Positions 14,813 through 23,281 of a DNA stretch of 64,000 nucleotides are shown here, in pieces (position 1 is the first letter of the stretch; every line of letters starts with the position of its first letter). The notes beneath the pieces are model-generated. The model made no database searches. It worked only from the letters and a program-made list of their open reading frames with translations, and was not told the DNA's origin. Origin of the DNA: Sebaldella termitidis ATCC 33386 (GTDB lineage Bacteria > Fusobacteriota > Fusobacteriia > Fusobacteriales > Leptotrichiaceae); assembly GCF_000024405.1 (NCBI RefSeq), contig NC_013517.1, forward strand, positions 1,426,001-1,490,000, written 5' to 3'. Position numbers and translations under genes: made by a program.

Positions 14813-15394
14813 TTATTTTGGCTTATATCTGTTTTGAAATTCATGTTTTGCAATATGGGAATATTTTATAATAAAATCACTCTTAGCAGCAGTATAGGCA
14901 TCTCTGTTATGCCTGAATTCTTTTTGCAGTATTATTTTCAAATATCCGTAGTCAGCAGCAGTAGCAGGGTGTTTTAGAAGATAATCCCTGAAATATAATT
15001 CGTTCCAATTGCCGAGATATCTGACATGAAGGTGATAAACTTTTTCAGCAAATCCTTCTGGAGTATAACCTTTGCACAATTCCCACTGGGGAGGATTATT
15101 TTTATGCATCATAAGGGTCCAGCCGTTTGCTTTCAGGTCATTGATTACGTGCGTAATATTACAGCATCCGTCAAGCTCCAGCAGTATATCCACTGTAGGC
15201 TTGGCAATAAGACTTTTGACAGCAGTACTGCCAATATGGTTAATCCGTGCAATATCAGAAGCTTTTATATGATTGAGGATGTTTTGTTTTTCTGCCCCGA
15301 ACCAATTCCTATATTCCGGATTATAATCTTTCAAAATTATGGGAAACAGCTCCCATAGTTCTTCCAATGACATTTCGGATAATTGTTTTTTCAA
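14813..15394 (-). CDS. GrpB family nucleotidyltransferase-like protein
   Basis: A 193-residue protein of the GrpB family, related to the nucleotidyltransferase superfamily. Landmarks are INHIGSTAVKSLIAKPTVDILLEL near residue 52 (the GS-x-AV-x(5)-KP-x-DI motif), the NPPQWELCKGYTPEGF region, and YHLHVRYLGNWNELYFRDYLLKHP. Family members have no firmly known substrate. Length is normal. It is located 30 bases upstream of nothing obvious and ends close to the AraC start, both leftward; co-transcription with the AraC gene is possible. Confidence 0.85.
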   Translation of the reverse strand: MKKQLSEMSLEELWELFPIILKDYNPEYRNWFGAEKQNILNHIKASDIARINHIGSTAVKSLIAKPTVDILLELDGCCNITHVINDLKANGWTLMMHKNNPPQWELCKGYTPEGFAEKVYHLHVRYLGNWNELYFRDYLLKHPATAADYGYLKIILQKEFRHNRDAYTAAKSDFIIKYSHIAKHEFQNRYKPK

Positions 15395-15552
15395 ATTTAA
15401 TACTCCTGTTATAAATTATTTTTTATATTATATCATATTGTAAAATATAGTGCTTTAGAAAAATATTAGAAAAACTGAATCCTTATATTACAGAATTCAG
15501 TTCCTTTATTTTAGATATATTATTGAAATAAAATTGGAGTATACATTTATAA

Positions 15553-16608
15553 TTAATCATTATTAACGGGTAATCCAAAGTACATCATTTCCCAGATACC
15601 TGTTTCAGAAACCTCATCGGTCAGATTGTTATTTTCAAAGCTTTTTATTGTAACATTACCGGAAAATCTTAGGTATGCACCGTCTTTAGCATCATGAAAG
15701 CGATTACGGACTATAATGTCCTGATTTTCAAGAGAGATCATAAATTGTTTATCCCCCTCTTTATAGGAACATTCAAGCAGGTTACCGTATGGCTTGCCGG
15801 TTTCCTGATCAATTTGCAGGTCCTTTTCTGTCAGCCGCAGAAGCTGTCCGTTATCAGCTATGATTTTTCCGTCTTTAGCCAGAAGAAAATCAAATGCCGG
15901 GGCATATCCATACTCTTTTTCACTATATACACAAGCTAGCACAAAAAAGTAATCTCCTATCTTTCCGCGACCCCAGTACCAGTGATGAATTATTTCAGAA
16001 AGTATACATGTTCCCCAGTTATGATCATGGTATCCAATACCGTTTAAAACTTCTTTTTCACCGTTTTTATTCAGGGTAACAGTGGTTTTTCCGTTAGGAA
16101 CGGCTATAAGCCAGTTAAATTCTTTATCATTATAACGTCTGATTCCAGTTTTTGATCTCCAAGAAACAAGAGAATTTTTTAATTCTACGTCACAAGAAAA
16201 ATCCTCAAATTCAACATGAATTTTATAATTTGAAAGATCACCGGAAAAATAGTTTTTACCTATATGAACATCGCATTTTTCTTTGGAAGCAGAGAACTCG
16301 GATACGGGAAATTTCATTCCCAGTCTTACAACATCATTTTTCCCGTCCGGTCTTGTAAGATTAAAATCTACCATTGGAACAAGACCTTTTACCGGATTTG
16401 TATAATGTTTCGTAAAAAAGGTAATTACAAGTTTAGATTTATCTTCAAGCTCAGTATCAAAATACCACCATTCAAATTCAGAAGTATCAGGATTGGTTCT
16501 GAGTCCGTCTTCCCATTCTTCGACTTTTTCTTTTGAAAGACCGAGTTTTTTATAATCTGCATCACTTTGCAGCAAAGAAACCGGCAGTGTTTCATTTTCG
16601 TTGATCAT
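15553..16608 (-). CDS. CrtC/AttH-type lipocalin-like protein
   Basis: A 351-residue soluble protein of the hydroxyneurosporene synthase (CrtC)/AttH family, made of two lipocalin-like beta domains. The family signature EWWYFDTEL is near residue 45, HDHNWG near residue 194, and HHWYWGRGKIGDYFFVLACV near residue 208. The family includes carotenoid hydratases and proteins of unknown role in anaerobes. No carotenoid genes are nearby, so a hydratase function on another lipid is only a possibility. It has a perfect consensus promoter and a palindrome in its 5' leader. Confidence 0.8.
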   Translation of the reverse strand: MINENETLPVSLLQSDADYKKLGLSKEKVEEWEDGLRTNPDTSEFEWWYFDTELEDKSKLVITFFTKHYTNPVKGLVPMVDFNLTRPDGKNDVVRLGMKFPVSEFSASKEKCDVHIGKNYFSGDLSNYKIHVEFEDFSCDVELKNSLVSWRSKTGIRRYNDKEFNWLIAVPNGKTTVTLNKNGEKEVLNGIGYHDHNWGTCILSEIIHHWYWGRGKIGDYFFVLACVYSEKEYGYAPAFDFLLAKDGKIIADNGQLLRLTEKDLQIDQETGKPYGNLLECSYKEGDKQFMISLENQDIIVRNRFHDAKDGAYLRFSGNVTIKSFENNNLTDEVSETGIWEMMYFGLPVNND

Positions 16609-16654
16609 AAAAATTACCTCCTCAAAATAATTATAATATAGTTTATCAATATAA

Positions 16655-16758
16655 ATTCCAAAATAAAGATATTTAATTTTGGAATAGTAAATAAAAGAAT
16701 GAAATGTATATATCAGTATGGATAAATTAATTATATAACCAATAGATTAATTTGTCAA
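16655..16758 (-). promoter_or_regulatory. Promoter and palindrome of the CrtC-like gene
   Basis: On the minus strand TTGACA (16753-16758), 17 bases and TATAAT (16730-16735) form a perfect sigma70 promoter. A 9-bp exact inverted repeat ATTCCAAAA / TTTTGGAAT (16655-16685) lies in the leader between promoter and gene and may be an operator. The rest of the gap to 17025 shows no gene. Confidence 0.7.
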
Positions 16759-17025
16759 TTGTTTAATAACTGATATATCCGATTAAAAAAGAAATTCTGT
16801 GGATTTTTCAGAAAAGAAGAGATTTTTATATTAATCTGGTATATTTTTTGAGTTCTTTTATCCAGACTGCTTGAAACAGAATTTGGAATATGGTATAAAG
16901 AGGTAATATTACTTTTATAAAATAATAATAACATAAACTGAACAATGGCTGACTGCCGGCATATCTGCTGAAAAACAGATACGATAACTTTTAGCAGAAA
17001 AATAAAAATAATAAGGAGTCCGATT

Positions 17026-17523
17026 ATGAAAAAAATGATAGCTGTATTATTTTATATTTTGTTTTTTGCTGTATATCCATGCAAACCTTTGATAACTGAT
17101 TATCTGGAAAAGGCAGGCATAGCGCCGGACAGTAAAAATCTGGTGCTGTATAATGATTCAATAGAAAATTTTGATTCAAATCTTATATTTAAGCTTAATG
17201 ATAAGCTGTATATCTATGGGGAAGAATTTATGTCTGTTAATGACAAAACTTACAGATATCTGGGTAACGGATATTATAAAAATGACGGAACAGTGTATTT
17301 TTTTCGTCAGAAAACGGCTGAAATCAAAGACAGTGATAAAGTGAGAACATCCGTGAAAACTGAAGAAGTGGATAAATTCAAAGGGACAAGCTGTGACGGG
17401 CAGTTTCATGAGTATTTTTATTTTCTCGAAATCAATAATACAAAATATGAAAATGGAGAAAAGAAGAGTAATTTTGTAACTTCATTATTTAATAAGATTC
17501 TTGGAATTTTTAGAAGACAATAA
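17026..17523 (+). CDS. Secreted protein of unknown function (DKNYY-like)
   Basis: A 165-residue protein with a signal peptide (KKMIAVLFYILFFAVYPCKP). The body contains short Tyr/Asp/Asn-rich units (KLNDKLYIYGEEFMSVNDKTYRYLGNGYYKNDGTVYFF) that resemble the DKNYY repeat style seen at the left edge of the window. Two Cys residues could form a disulfide (Cys near 20 and Cys near 126). AAGGAG lies upstream of the ATG. The final segment (NFVTSLFNKILGIFRR) is amphipathic. Function unknown; exported by inference. Confidence 0.6.
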   Translation: MKKMIAVLFYILFFAVYPCKPLITDYLEKAGIAPDSKNLVLYNDSIENFDSNLIFKLNDKLYIYGEEFMSVNDKTYRYLGNGYYKNDGTVYFFRQKTAEIKDSDKVRTSVKTEEVDKFKGTSCDGQFHEYFYFLEINNTKYENGEKKSNFVTSLFNKILGIFRRQ

Positions 17524-17634
17524 CGGCTGCTTAAAAATATAATGTAAAAATTTTTGAAAATAAAATTAGATGTAATTCATAAAAGATAGCGGAAAATAAT
17601 CAAAAATATGAAAGTATAAAAAATTTCCGCCATA

Positions 17635-17663
17635 TTGACATAAAGGGTATTTGATGTTAAAAT
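17635..17663 (+). promoter_or_regulatory. Consensus promoter of an orphan RNA
   Basis: TTGACA (17635-17640), a 17-base spacer and TAAAAT (17658-17663). The next open frame with a ribosome site lies more than 500 bases downstream, beyond a terminator, so this promoter drives an untranslated RNA. Confidence 0.7.
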
Positions 17664-17668
17664 CATAA

Positions 17669-17828
17669 TAAATAATATTACCACCGACTCATTTCGGCTA
17701 AAGAAGAAAATTCCATGCTGATCTGAGCAGGGTATATCTGGAAACGGATGTGCCTCCCAGTGCGGAAAGGTCGGCTTCTTGTTAAACTATGTTTGACGCT
17801 TTTTTCGTACAGGAAAGCGTTTTTTTGT
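17669..17828 (+). ncRNA. Candidate stand-alone structured RNA, about 160 nt
   Basis: Between the promoter at 17635-17663 and an intrinsic terminator (ACGCTTT / AAAGCGT at 17797-17820 plus T tract) the sequence is less AT-rich than its surroundings and folds into a rod. AAGAAG (17701) pairs with CTTCTT (17775), then TTCCATGCTG (17711-17720) pairs with CAGTGCGGAA (17758-17767), then GGTATATC with GGATGTGCC around a GGAAA loop. No coding frame with a ribosome site is present. The GGAAG...AGCAGC core of SRP RNA is absent, and I could not match it to 6S, tmRNA or a known riboswitch. A housekeeping or regulatory small RNA is inferred from the architecture. Confidence 0.55.
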
Positions 17829-17850
17829 TGTCTGAAATTTTATATTTAGC

Positions 17851-18045
17851 TCTGATTTATAGAGGTTAGGGTTTTGAGATAAATACTTATCCTAAACAAT
17901 AGTAAAATATATATCTAATATTTAATTTTTTGTATTTTAATAAAAAAAGAAAGCCCAAAAACAAATGAATGTCCAAATTCATAAATTCTTACTATTTTTC
18001 GTTATGCCCAAATGAAAAATAGGCTCCTAACCTCTATAAATCAGA
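17851..18045. mobile_element. MITE-like element with perfect 20-bp terminal inverted repeats
   Basis: The first 20 bases, starting TCTGATTTATAGAGG (17851-17870), are repeated exactly in inverse orientation at 18026-18045. The 155-base interior is AT-rich with no reading frame. Size and structure fit a miniature inverted-repeat element or a transposon remnant. No target-site duplication is evident in the flanks. It directly follows the orphan RNA terminator. The remaining stretch up to 18192 shows nothing else. Confidence 0.5.
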
Positions 18046-18192
18046 CTTAAATTAATAGCGCAGTATTCTGGAAATGAGTACTGCTTTTTTATTTGAAAAT
18101 TTTCATGTCAAAAATATCGGAAGATGTTCACACAAAGTTCACAAAGATGGTGTATTATGAAATCAGGATAAACCGACAAAGGAGGAATTAGT

Positions 18193-18345
18193 ATGAAAAA
18201 GATAATGTTAGTTATGCTGGTGGCAATAGGTCTGTTTAGTCTGAAAAATGTATATAGCGGTGAAGGAAAAGATGCGATTAAGGAATTCAAGCATGCTATG
18301 GAAACTGAAAATATAGAGGCTCTGGATGAATTTCTGAGATTATAG
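18193..18345 (+). CDS. Small secreted peptide or truncated secreted protein (50 residues)
   Basis: ATG at 18193 has a strong AAAGGAGG site. It encodes a clear signal peptide (KKIMLVMLVAIGLFSL) and about 28 further residues ending in MVETEN-like sequence (METENIEALDEFLRL). The end looks like the first helix of a longer secreted domain, so the gene may be truncated by the TAG at 18343. No family recognised. It is too short for usual ORF cut-offs. Confidence 0.5.
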   Translation: MKKIMLVMLVAIGLFSLKNVYSGEGKDAIKEFKHAMETENIEALDEFLRL

Positions 18346-18429
18346 ATATTGGTATGGTAAGGCAGCTTACAGAAAATTTATATTCTTTCTAACAGGATAT
18401 AAAATTATGTAATCTGCCTCTTTAGATTA

Positions 18430-19059
18430 TTAGACTATTTTTAGGTTTTCAATTCTGTTTCGGATAATTTCTTCTATTGAAACTGAAAAATTCAGAAGCT
18501 TTACCATTTCATAAAGGTAAGAATCCAGATCAATTTTTTGATAATCATCATTTGAAAGATATTCGGCTAATATTTTTGACTGATTTGAAAAAATAATCAA
18601 AAGTGAATATAATTCCTGAAAATAAAAAGGACGGTTTTTATCTATGATTTCGGAAAATACTGAGCTGTACGATTTTAAGAGATTATACTCATTCTTAAGC
18701 GCTTTATTCGCTTCCGAACAGTCATTATCAGTACTGTTTAGTTCTGTCAGATGATCCTGAATATTATGAAAAGATTTTGTGATATTGGAAATTTCGAGCC
18801 ATATTTTTTTATAAAGTTCAAATTCTGTATCAAACTGTGTTTTATGGACAAAATTCATTCTTTCTATGCTTCCGCTCAATCTTGTTATTTCTTTGTCAAA
18901 TTCATTTTTTTGTCTTGTAAGATTTCTGTCATGCTCTTCTTTTTGGAGATTCAGTTTTTTATTTTGTTTATATGCAATAATACTGAGAAAAACTGCTGTT
19001 GCCGATGAGATGAAAACAGATAAAATGCTGACCAGATATGTCAAAGAAAATTCTTTCAT
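18430..19059 (-). CDS. Membrane-anchored coiled-coil protein of unknown function
   Basis: A 209-residue protein with one N-terminal transmembrane segment (residues about 8-30, LTYLVSILSVFISSATAVFL) followed by a charged coiled coil (KQNKKLNLQKEEHDRNLTRQ, residues about 31-65) and a helical domain. The layout, anchor plus a cytoplasmic helical body, is similar in outline to the minus-strand prophage gene at 55963-56535, but I see no clear sequence identity. The ATG at 19059 follows GGGAGG; the ATG at 19092 has no ribosome site. No family recognised. Confidence 0.6.
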   Translation of the reverse strand: MKEFSLTYLVSILSVFISSATAVFLSIIAYKQNKKLNLQKEEHDRNLTRQKNEFDKEITRLSGSIERMNFVHKTQFDTEFELYKKIWLEISNITKSFHNIQDHLTELNSTDNDCSEANKALKNEYNLLKSYSSVFSEIIDKNRPFYFQELYSLLIIFSNQSKILAEYLSNDDYQKIDLDSYLYEMVKLLNFSVSIEEIIRNRIENLKIV

Positions 19060-19300
19060 AAAAAACCTCCCTGTAAAGTGAATGAAAATCAAGTATTCTA
19101 ACCTGACTATACTATTAAAATCATAACATATAAATAAAAAAAATATAAGTGGAAATATTATAATGCCTGATATATAAGGGTTACAGACTGTGAAACAAGA
19201 AATATGTTTACAAAATACGAAAAATATTATAAAATTAGAGATAGTTATGAAGACATGGTTTTAATTGTTTTATGGTGTAAAATTAACATTAGGAGGAGAA

Positions 19301-19966
19301 ATGAAAAAAGTAATACTGTTTTTAGGGATATTCTTTATGAGTTTTTTAGGGTATTCTGAGAATTTTAAAGGAACAGACAAAGAATTTATGGAGATATTCA
19401 ATCCCAATTTTGATACATTTACTAAAAAAGACGGAAGTGTATATACAGGAAAAATAGAAGTTACAAGAAGTGCTACAGGAAAGCCCTGGTTTGTAATGGA
19501 TATAAAGGACGGTAAGAAAAACGGAAAAGTAGTCTTTTATTTTCAGGATGGTAAAATGAAATCCGAATCAAATTATGACAGAGGAAGAATAACAGGAAAG
19601 TATGTTTTTTATGATGGAAAAGGGAAGGTTCTATATGAGACAACCCTGAAAAACGGTACCGGTCAGACAAAGGATTATACTGAAGACGGAAAGCTTACTC
19701 TTGTAATAGATTATGTAAACGGAGTAAAAGAAGGAAAAGTAACAACATATAATTTAGACGGTACAGTGAAGAATGTGACATACTATTCTGACGGGAGAGA
19801 AGATGTTGCTCCGGATGCAGTTCCTGTGTCAGTACCAGCCACTGTAAAAGCAAATACGGAAAAGAAGGCAGTACTTTTGGAAATAAAAGCAAAGATGATA
19901 AACATAGAAAAAGAGCTGTATGCTGATTACTATAATTTATTTACACCGGTAAAATCGAAAATTTAG
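19301..19966 (+). CDS. Secreted MORN-variant repeat protein (YwqK-like)
   Basis: A 221-residue protein with a signal peptide (KKVILFLGIFFMSFLGYS). It then has MORN_2-type repeats such as YTGKIEV, KKNGKVVFYFQDGKMKSES, GRITGKYVFYDGKGKVLYET and GVKEGKVTTYNLDGTVKNV. Such proteins are often labelled YwqK-family antitoxins in Fusobacteria, a name that is not functionally proven. A C-terminal helical tail follows a Pro/Val-rich linker. The ATG at 19301 follows AGGAGGAG; the ATG at 19265 would place the signal peptide internally. The hydrophobic leader suggests periplasmic or outer-membrane location. Confidence 0.75.
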   Translation: MKKVILFLGIFFMSFLGYSENFKGTDKEFMEIFNPNFDTFTKKDGSVYTGKIEVTRSATGKPWFVMDIKDGKKNGKVVFYFQDGKMKSESNYDRGRITGKYVFYDGKGKVLYETTLKNGTGQTKDYTEDGKLTLVIDYVNGVKEGKVTTYNLDGTVKNVTYYSDGREDVAPDAVPVSVPATVKANTEKKAVLLEIKAKMINIEKELYADYYNLFTPVKSKI

Positions 19967-19969
19967 ATA

Positions 19970-20006
19970 AAAATAAAAGGAGTATGTCAGTATTCCTTTT
20001 TATTTT
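19970..20006 (+). terminator. Intrinsic terminator after the MORN-repeat gene
   Basis: AAAATAAAAGGA pairs with TCCTTTTTATTTT (one bulged T) and the right arm itself supplies the T tract. It begins 4 bases after the stop codon. Confidence 0.6.
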
Positions 20007-20044
20007 AACGTTTAATATCACATCTGAGAGGAAGAAAAAGATTT

Positions 20045-20887
20045 ATGAAAAAAATTTTTGTAACAATATTTACATTATTAATGTTTTTGGGCTGTTCAAT
20101 TCAGAAAGGTACTTTTATTCTGGATAATCCTACAGATACGGCAATTAAAACAAAGGTTGACGGAAAAGAATATAATCTGGGGGCCGGAGAATATGAAAAG
20201 CTGGTTTTAAAGCCCGGTAAGCATACATTAACAGATGCTTACGGAAAAGAGCTGTCCTTTATTGTATATGCAGATTCAAGCGGGGGAGTAATCAATCCTT
20301 CAAGAAGTAATTATATATATGTAAGTATGGCTTATGCCGCCGAAGGAGCCGGTGATTCATTCAGACCCGCTGGTGAAGATGTAATATTAGACGGGCTGAA
20401 ATATGAAGGTCCTTTTGGAATGACAGATGATCTGATTATTGATAAAAATCTCAGAAACTGGAAATATGATATACACACTCCATTTCCGGAGAAGATTTAT
20501 ACAAGCGACAGAAACAGCAAAGGGAATATTTTTACTAAAATTTTTACACAAAAGGAGTTTCTGGACTTTATGACAGAGATGGGAGTTCAGGGGATACCGG
20601 CAGATGAAGGGGAAATGAAGAAAACAGCGGAAGTGCCTGCTGTTCCGGAGTATAAAGTACCTCCTTTTAAGAATCCTGATGTAAAAAAGTATGCTGAAGA
20701 AATGGTTGCTCTGGATAAAGCATACGCAACAGCAGAAAAGGCCGGGGAACAGAAAAAAATAATGTCAGAATATAAAAAAGCATGGAAAAATTATGTTCAG
20801 GCTTCTATGAAGGATAATTCGGATCTGGAGCTTCTCAATGAGCTGAAATTTAATAATCTGGGAAGAGGTGTTCTGGTAACAGAGTAA
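20045..20887 (+). CDS. Lipoprotein of unknown function
   Basis: A 280-residue protein whose leader ends in a lipobox (LMFLGCS, Cys at residue 17), so it is predicted to be a lipoprotein. A PEGA-like or carbohydrate-binding-like beta segment follows (GTFILDNPTDTAIKTKVDGKEYNL, then GAGEYEKLVLKPGKHTL, residues 22-65), reminiscent of a domain that holds small side chains on surface proteins. The rest is unrecognised, with a helical C-terminus (KYAEEMVALDKAYATAEKAG). GAGAGGAAG lies upstream of the ATG. It lies in a run of rightward secreted-protein genes. Confidence 0.65.
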   Translation: MKKIFVTIFTLLMFLGCSIQKGTFILDNPTDTAIKTKVDGKEYNLGAGEYEKLVLKPGKHTLTDAYGKELSFIVYADSSGGVINPSRSNYIYVSMAYAAEGAGDSFRPAGEDVILDGLKYEGPFGMTDDLIIDKNLRNWKYDIHTPFPEKIYTSDRNSKGNIFTKIFTQKEFLDFMTEMGVQGIPADEGEMKKTAEVPAVPEYKVPPFKNPDVKKYAEEMVALDKAYATAEKAGEQKKIMSEYKKAWKNYVQASMKDNSDLELLNELKFNNLGRGVLVTE

Positions 20888-20971
20888 ATTGAAAAAGAAT
20901 TTTTTATATGATAAAATGAATGAAAAATTTAAATGATTTTTTGTATGTTTTTTATTATTGAGAGGTGCTTT

Positions 20972-21736
20972 ATGAATTTTGAAAAAAAAGTAGTAATAGT
21001 AACCGGAGCAGGAGAAGGAATCGGAAGAGCGGCAGCAGAAAAGTATGGAGAAAGCGGAGCATATGTGGTTGTTGCTGATATTAACAGAGAAGCCGGCGAA
21101 GAAACAAGGGATTTTATAATAAAAAAGAAGGGTAAGGCTGTTTTTATAAAAACTGATGTTGCCAAGGAGGAAGACTGCAGGAGGCTTGCCGAAGAAACTG
21201 TAAAAGAGTATGGGAAAATAGATATACTGATTAATAACGCAGGTATAGCCGATGCTAAAAAAGCCGGAATTTTTGGTGAAGGAATGGAAGAATTTGACAG
21301 AGTCATAAGTGTAAATCTGAGAGGTACATTTATGTGTTCTAAATATTGTGTGCCTTTTATGAAGCCGGGCAGCAGTATAGTCAATATATCGTCGACAAGG
21401 GCTTTTATGTCAGAGCCTGAAACAGAAGCTTATTCAGCTTCAAAGGGAGGAATTGCCGCTCTGACTCATTCCATGGCAGTGTCTCTTAGTGAGAAAAATA
21501 TAAGGGTTAACAGCATAAGCCCGGGCTGGATTGATGTATCAGGATGGAAAAAGGGCAGCGGAAAAGAAGAGGTTCTTACAGAAGCCGAGCATAAGCAGCA
21601 TCCTGCCGGAAGAGTCGGTAAGCCGGAGGATATTGCAGCAGCCTGTTTTTATCTGACTGGAGAGGAAGCCGGCTTTGTTACCGGGACAAACCTGAATGTT
21701 GACGGCGGAATGACTGTGAAAATGATTTATGTATAG
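20972..21736 (+). CDS. SDR family oxidoreductase
   Basis: A 254-residue classical short-chain dehydrogenase/reductase. Cofactor motif TGAGEGIGRAAA is at residues 11-22, NNAG near residue 86, the catalytic Ser in VNISS near residue 136, and YSASKGG (Tyr and Lys) near residue 153. The acidic residue at the end of the second strand (VVVADINREAG) suggests NAD over NADP. The substrate is unknown. The ATG at 20972 follows GAGAGGTG; an upstream ATG at 20933 has no ribosome site. It is unlike its secreted-protein neighbours, so co-transcription need not mean shared function. Confidence 0.9.
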   Translation: MNFEKKVVIVTGAGEGIGRAAAEKYGESGAYVVVADINREAGEETRDFIIKKKGKAVFIKTDVAKEEDCRRLAEETVKEYGKIDILINNAGIADAKKAGIFGEGMEEFDRVISVNLRGTFMCSKYCVPFMKPGSSIVNISSTRAFMSEPETEAYSASKGGIAALTHSMAVSLSEKNIRVNSISPGWIDVSGWKKGSGKEEVLTEAEHKQHPAGRVGKPEDIAAACFYLTGEEAGFVTGTNLNVDGGMTVKMIYV

Positions 21737-21770
21737 TTAAGATTTTAGATATATTCAGAGGAGGTAATGA

Positions 21771-22565
21771 ATGAAAAAGTTTTTTTTATTTTTTTTTATC
21801 AGTATTTTTATGTTCACAGCTCAGAGTAATCAGCGGGATCTGATTACACAGGAGATGAAAAATTTCGGCATAAAGCAGAAATCAATTGATTTATACTGGA
21901 AAACCAAAGAATTTACAGTTCCTGACAAGGAATATGAGAAAACGCTGAATAAAGCTATAGAAGCTGATCCGAGAAATTATTTTGCGCTGGATGATATGGG
22001 AGTTCATTACAGACGTTCGAATAATCCGGATAAAGCAATAGAGTATTATAAAAAATCTATTGCGGTAAATCCGAATAATCCGTTTCCATATTTTAATGCC
22101 GGTGTAGCATATATGTATAAAAAAGATTTTGTAAATGCTGAAAGGATATACAAGCAGCTGATTACGGCTATTCCTGACTATCCTGAAGGATACTACGGAC
22201 TGGGGCAGGTTTATCTGAATATGGAAAATTATGCAAAAGCTCTGGAATTTATACAAAAGGCAAAGGAAAAATACAAGAATCTGGATACTAAAAAATATTT
22301 TGAGGAAGCTGCAAAAAAAGATATGTATATTGCAGACTGTAATTATTTGGAGGGACAGATAAATTACAGAATGAAAGATTATCAAAAGGCTGTTGACGGT
22401 TTTTTTGATTCATTTGAGGATATGAAAGCTATAAGATATTATGCTCTTTCTGATTTTGCCACGCTTGCATATTTTGCAAATGAAGGATTAAAAGGAACAA
22501 ACCCGAAACAATATGATAAAAATCTTAAAAAATTTGAAGCTGCGGGTATAAAAATGAAGCGGTAA
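21771..22565 (+). CDS. Exported tetratricopeptide-repeat protein
   Basis: A 264-residue protein with a signal peptide (KKFFLFFFISIFMFTAQS). Residues about 60-230 hold TPR motifs, for example NYFALDDMGVHYRRSNNPDKAIEYYKKSIAVNPNNP and FNAGVAYMYKKDFVNAERIYKQLITAIPDYPEGYYGLGQVYLNMENYAKALEFI. TPR proteins scaffold complexes; partners cannot be told. GAGGAGG lies just upstream of the ATG at 21771. It lies 34 bases after the SDR gene, so both are probably on one transcript, which ends at the terminator at 22576. Confidence 0.8.
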   Translation: MKKFFLFFFISIFMFTAQSNQRDLITQEMKNFGIKQKSIDLYWKTKEFTVPDKEYEKTLNKAIEADPRNYFALDDMGVHYRRSNNPDKAIEYYKKSIAVNPNNPFPYFNAGVAYMYKKDFVNAERIYKQLITAIPDYPEGYYGLGQVYLNMENYAKALEFIQKAKEKYKNLDTKKYFEEAAKKDMYIADCNYLEGQINYRMKDYQKAVDGFFDSFEDMKAIRYYALSDFATLAYFANEGLKGTNPKQYDKNLKKFEAAGIKMKR

Positions 22566-22575
22566 TATAATGGAG

Positions 22576-22608
22576 AACAGTCTGATAAAGCGATTCAGAC
22601 TGTTTTTT
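22576..22608 (+). terminator. Intrinsic terminator after the TPR gene
   Basis: AACAGTCTGA / TCAGACTGTT perfect 10-bp arms with a 9-base loop followed by a T tract. Confidence 0.85.
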
Positions 22609-22715
22609 GATATCAAAATTATAAAAATAAAAGTTTGATATTTTGAAGGAAATATAATAGAATTAGAAGATAGAGATATTTTAAAAATAATACATAAAGA
22701 ATGAAAAGAGGGAAT

Positions 22716-23246
22716 ATGAATATAGAAATAAAGAAACTGTCATTTAAGGATTACGTTATCAGCAGGGTAGAGATGGAAAAGATAAAGCTGCTTATTTCTC
22801 TGGGTGTTATCTGGGCTTATGTTATTTATGACATGGAGAGTAAGGGAAACGGGGCAGGCTTGCAAACTATACTGAAAGAATATACATTACCTGCACTTGT
22901 TCTTTCTTTAGGGATAAATATATTTGTTTATCTGGTGGTGTACTTTTTTTCCTATAAAAAGGCACTGAAAGAGAGCGGAGTTATCAAGGCACAGGTGACA
23001 GATAATTATTTGAAAAATTTCTATTTTTTTGGTGATAAATCAAAGCAGGCAATGAGAAAATACAGCGAATTTAATAAAATATACGAGAGAAGAAGCGGCT
23101 TTTATTTTAATTTAATCGGAAGAATTACTTTTTTTATACCTAAAAAAGGAATGACAGATGAAGAAGTGGAGTATGTTTCCTCTGTAATCAGCAAGAATAA
23201 CAAAGCAGCCAAAGCAAAACAGACTAAACCTAAAAAGAAAAAGTAA
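22716..23246 (+). CDS. YcxB-like membrane protein
   Basis: A 176-residue protein with two transmembrane segments (about residues 24-40 and 58-82) and a cytoplasmic C-terminal domain. It ends in a Lys-rich tail (KAKQTKPKKKK). The domain segment GFYFNLIGRITFFIPKKGMTDEEVEYVSSVI resembles the YcxB family, which is of unknown function. The ATG at 22716 has AAGAGGGA just upstream; the ATG at 22701 has no ribosome site. It begins a three-gene cluster (22716-24690) after the terminator at 22576. Confidence 0.6.
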   Translation: MNIEIKKLSFKDYVISRVEMEKIKLLISLGVIWAYVIYDMESKGNGAGLQTILKEYTLPALVLSLGINIFVYLVVYFFSYKKALKESGVIKAQVTDNYLKNFYFFGDKSKQAMRKYSEFNKIYERRSGFYFNLIGRITFFIPKKGMTDEEVEYVSSVISKNNKAAKAKQTKPKKKK

Positions 23247-23281
23247 GATTCCGTTGTTTTATATACAGGAGGTCTTTTATT

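Noticed and set aside
17669-17828. SRP (4.5S), 6S RNA, tmRNA or a known riboswitch
   Set aside because: The conserved SRP core and the other class-defining motifs are missing. Kept only as an unnamed RNA candidate.
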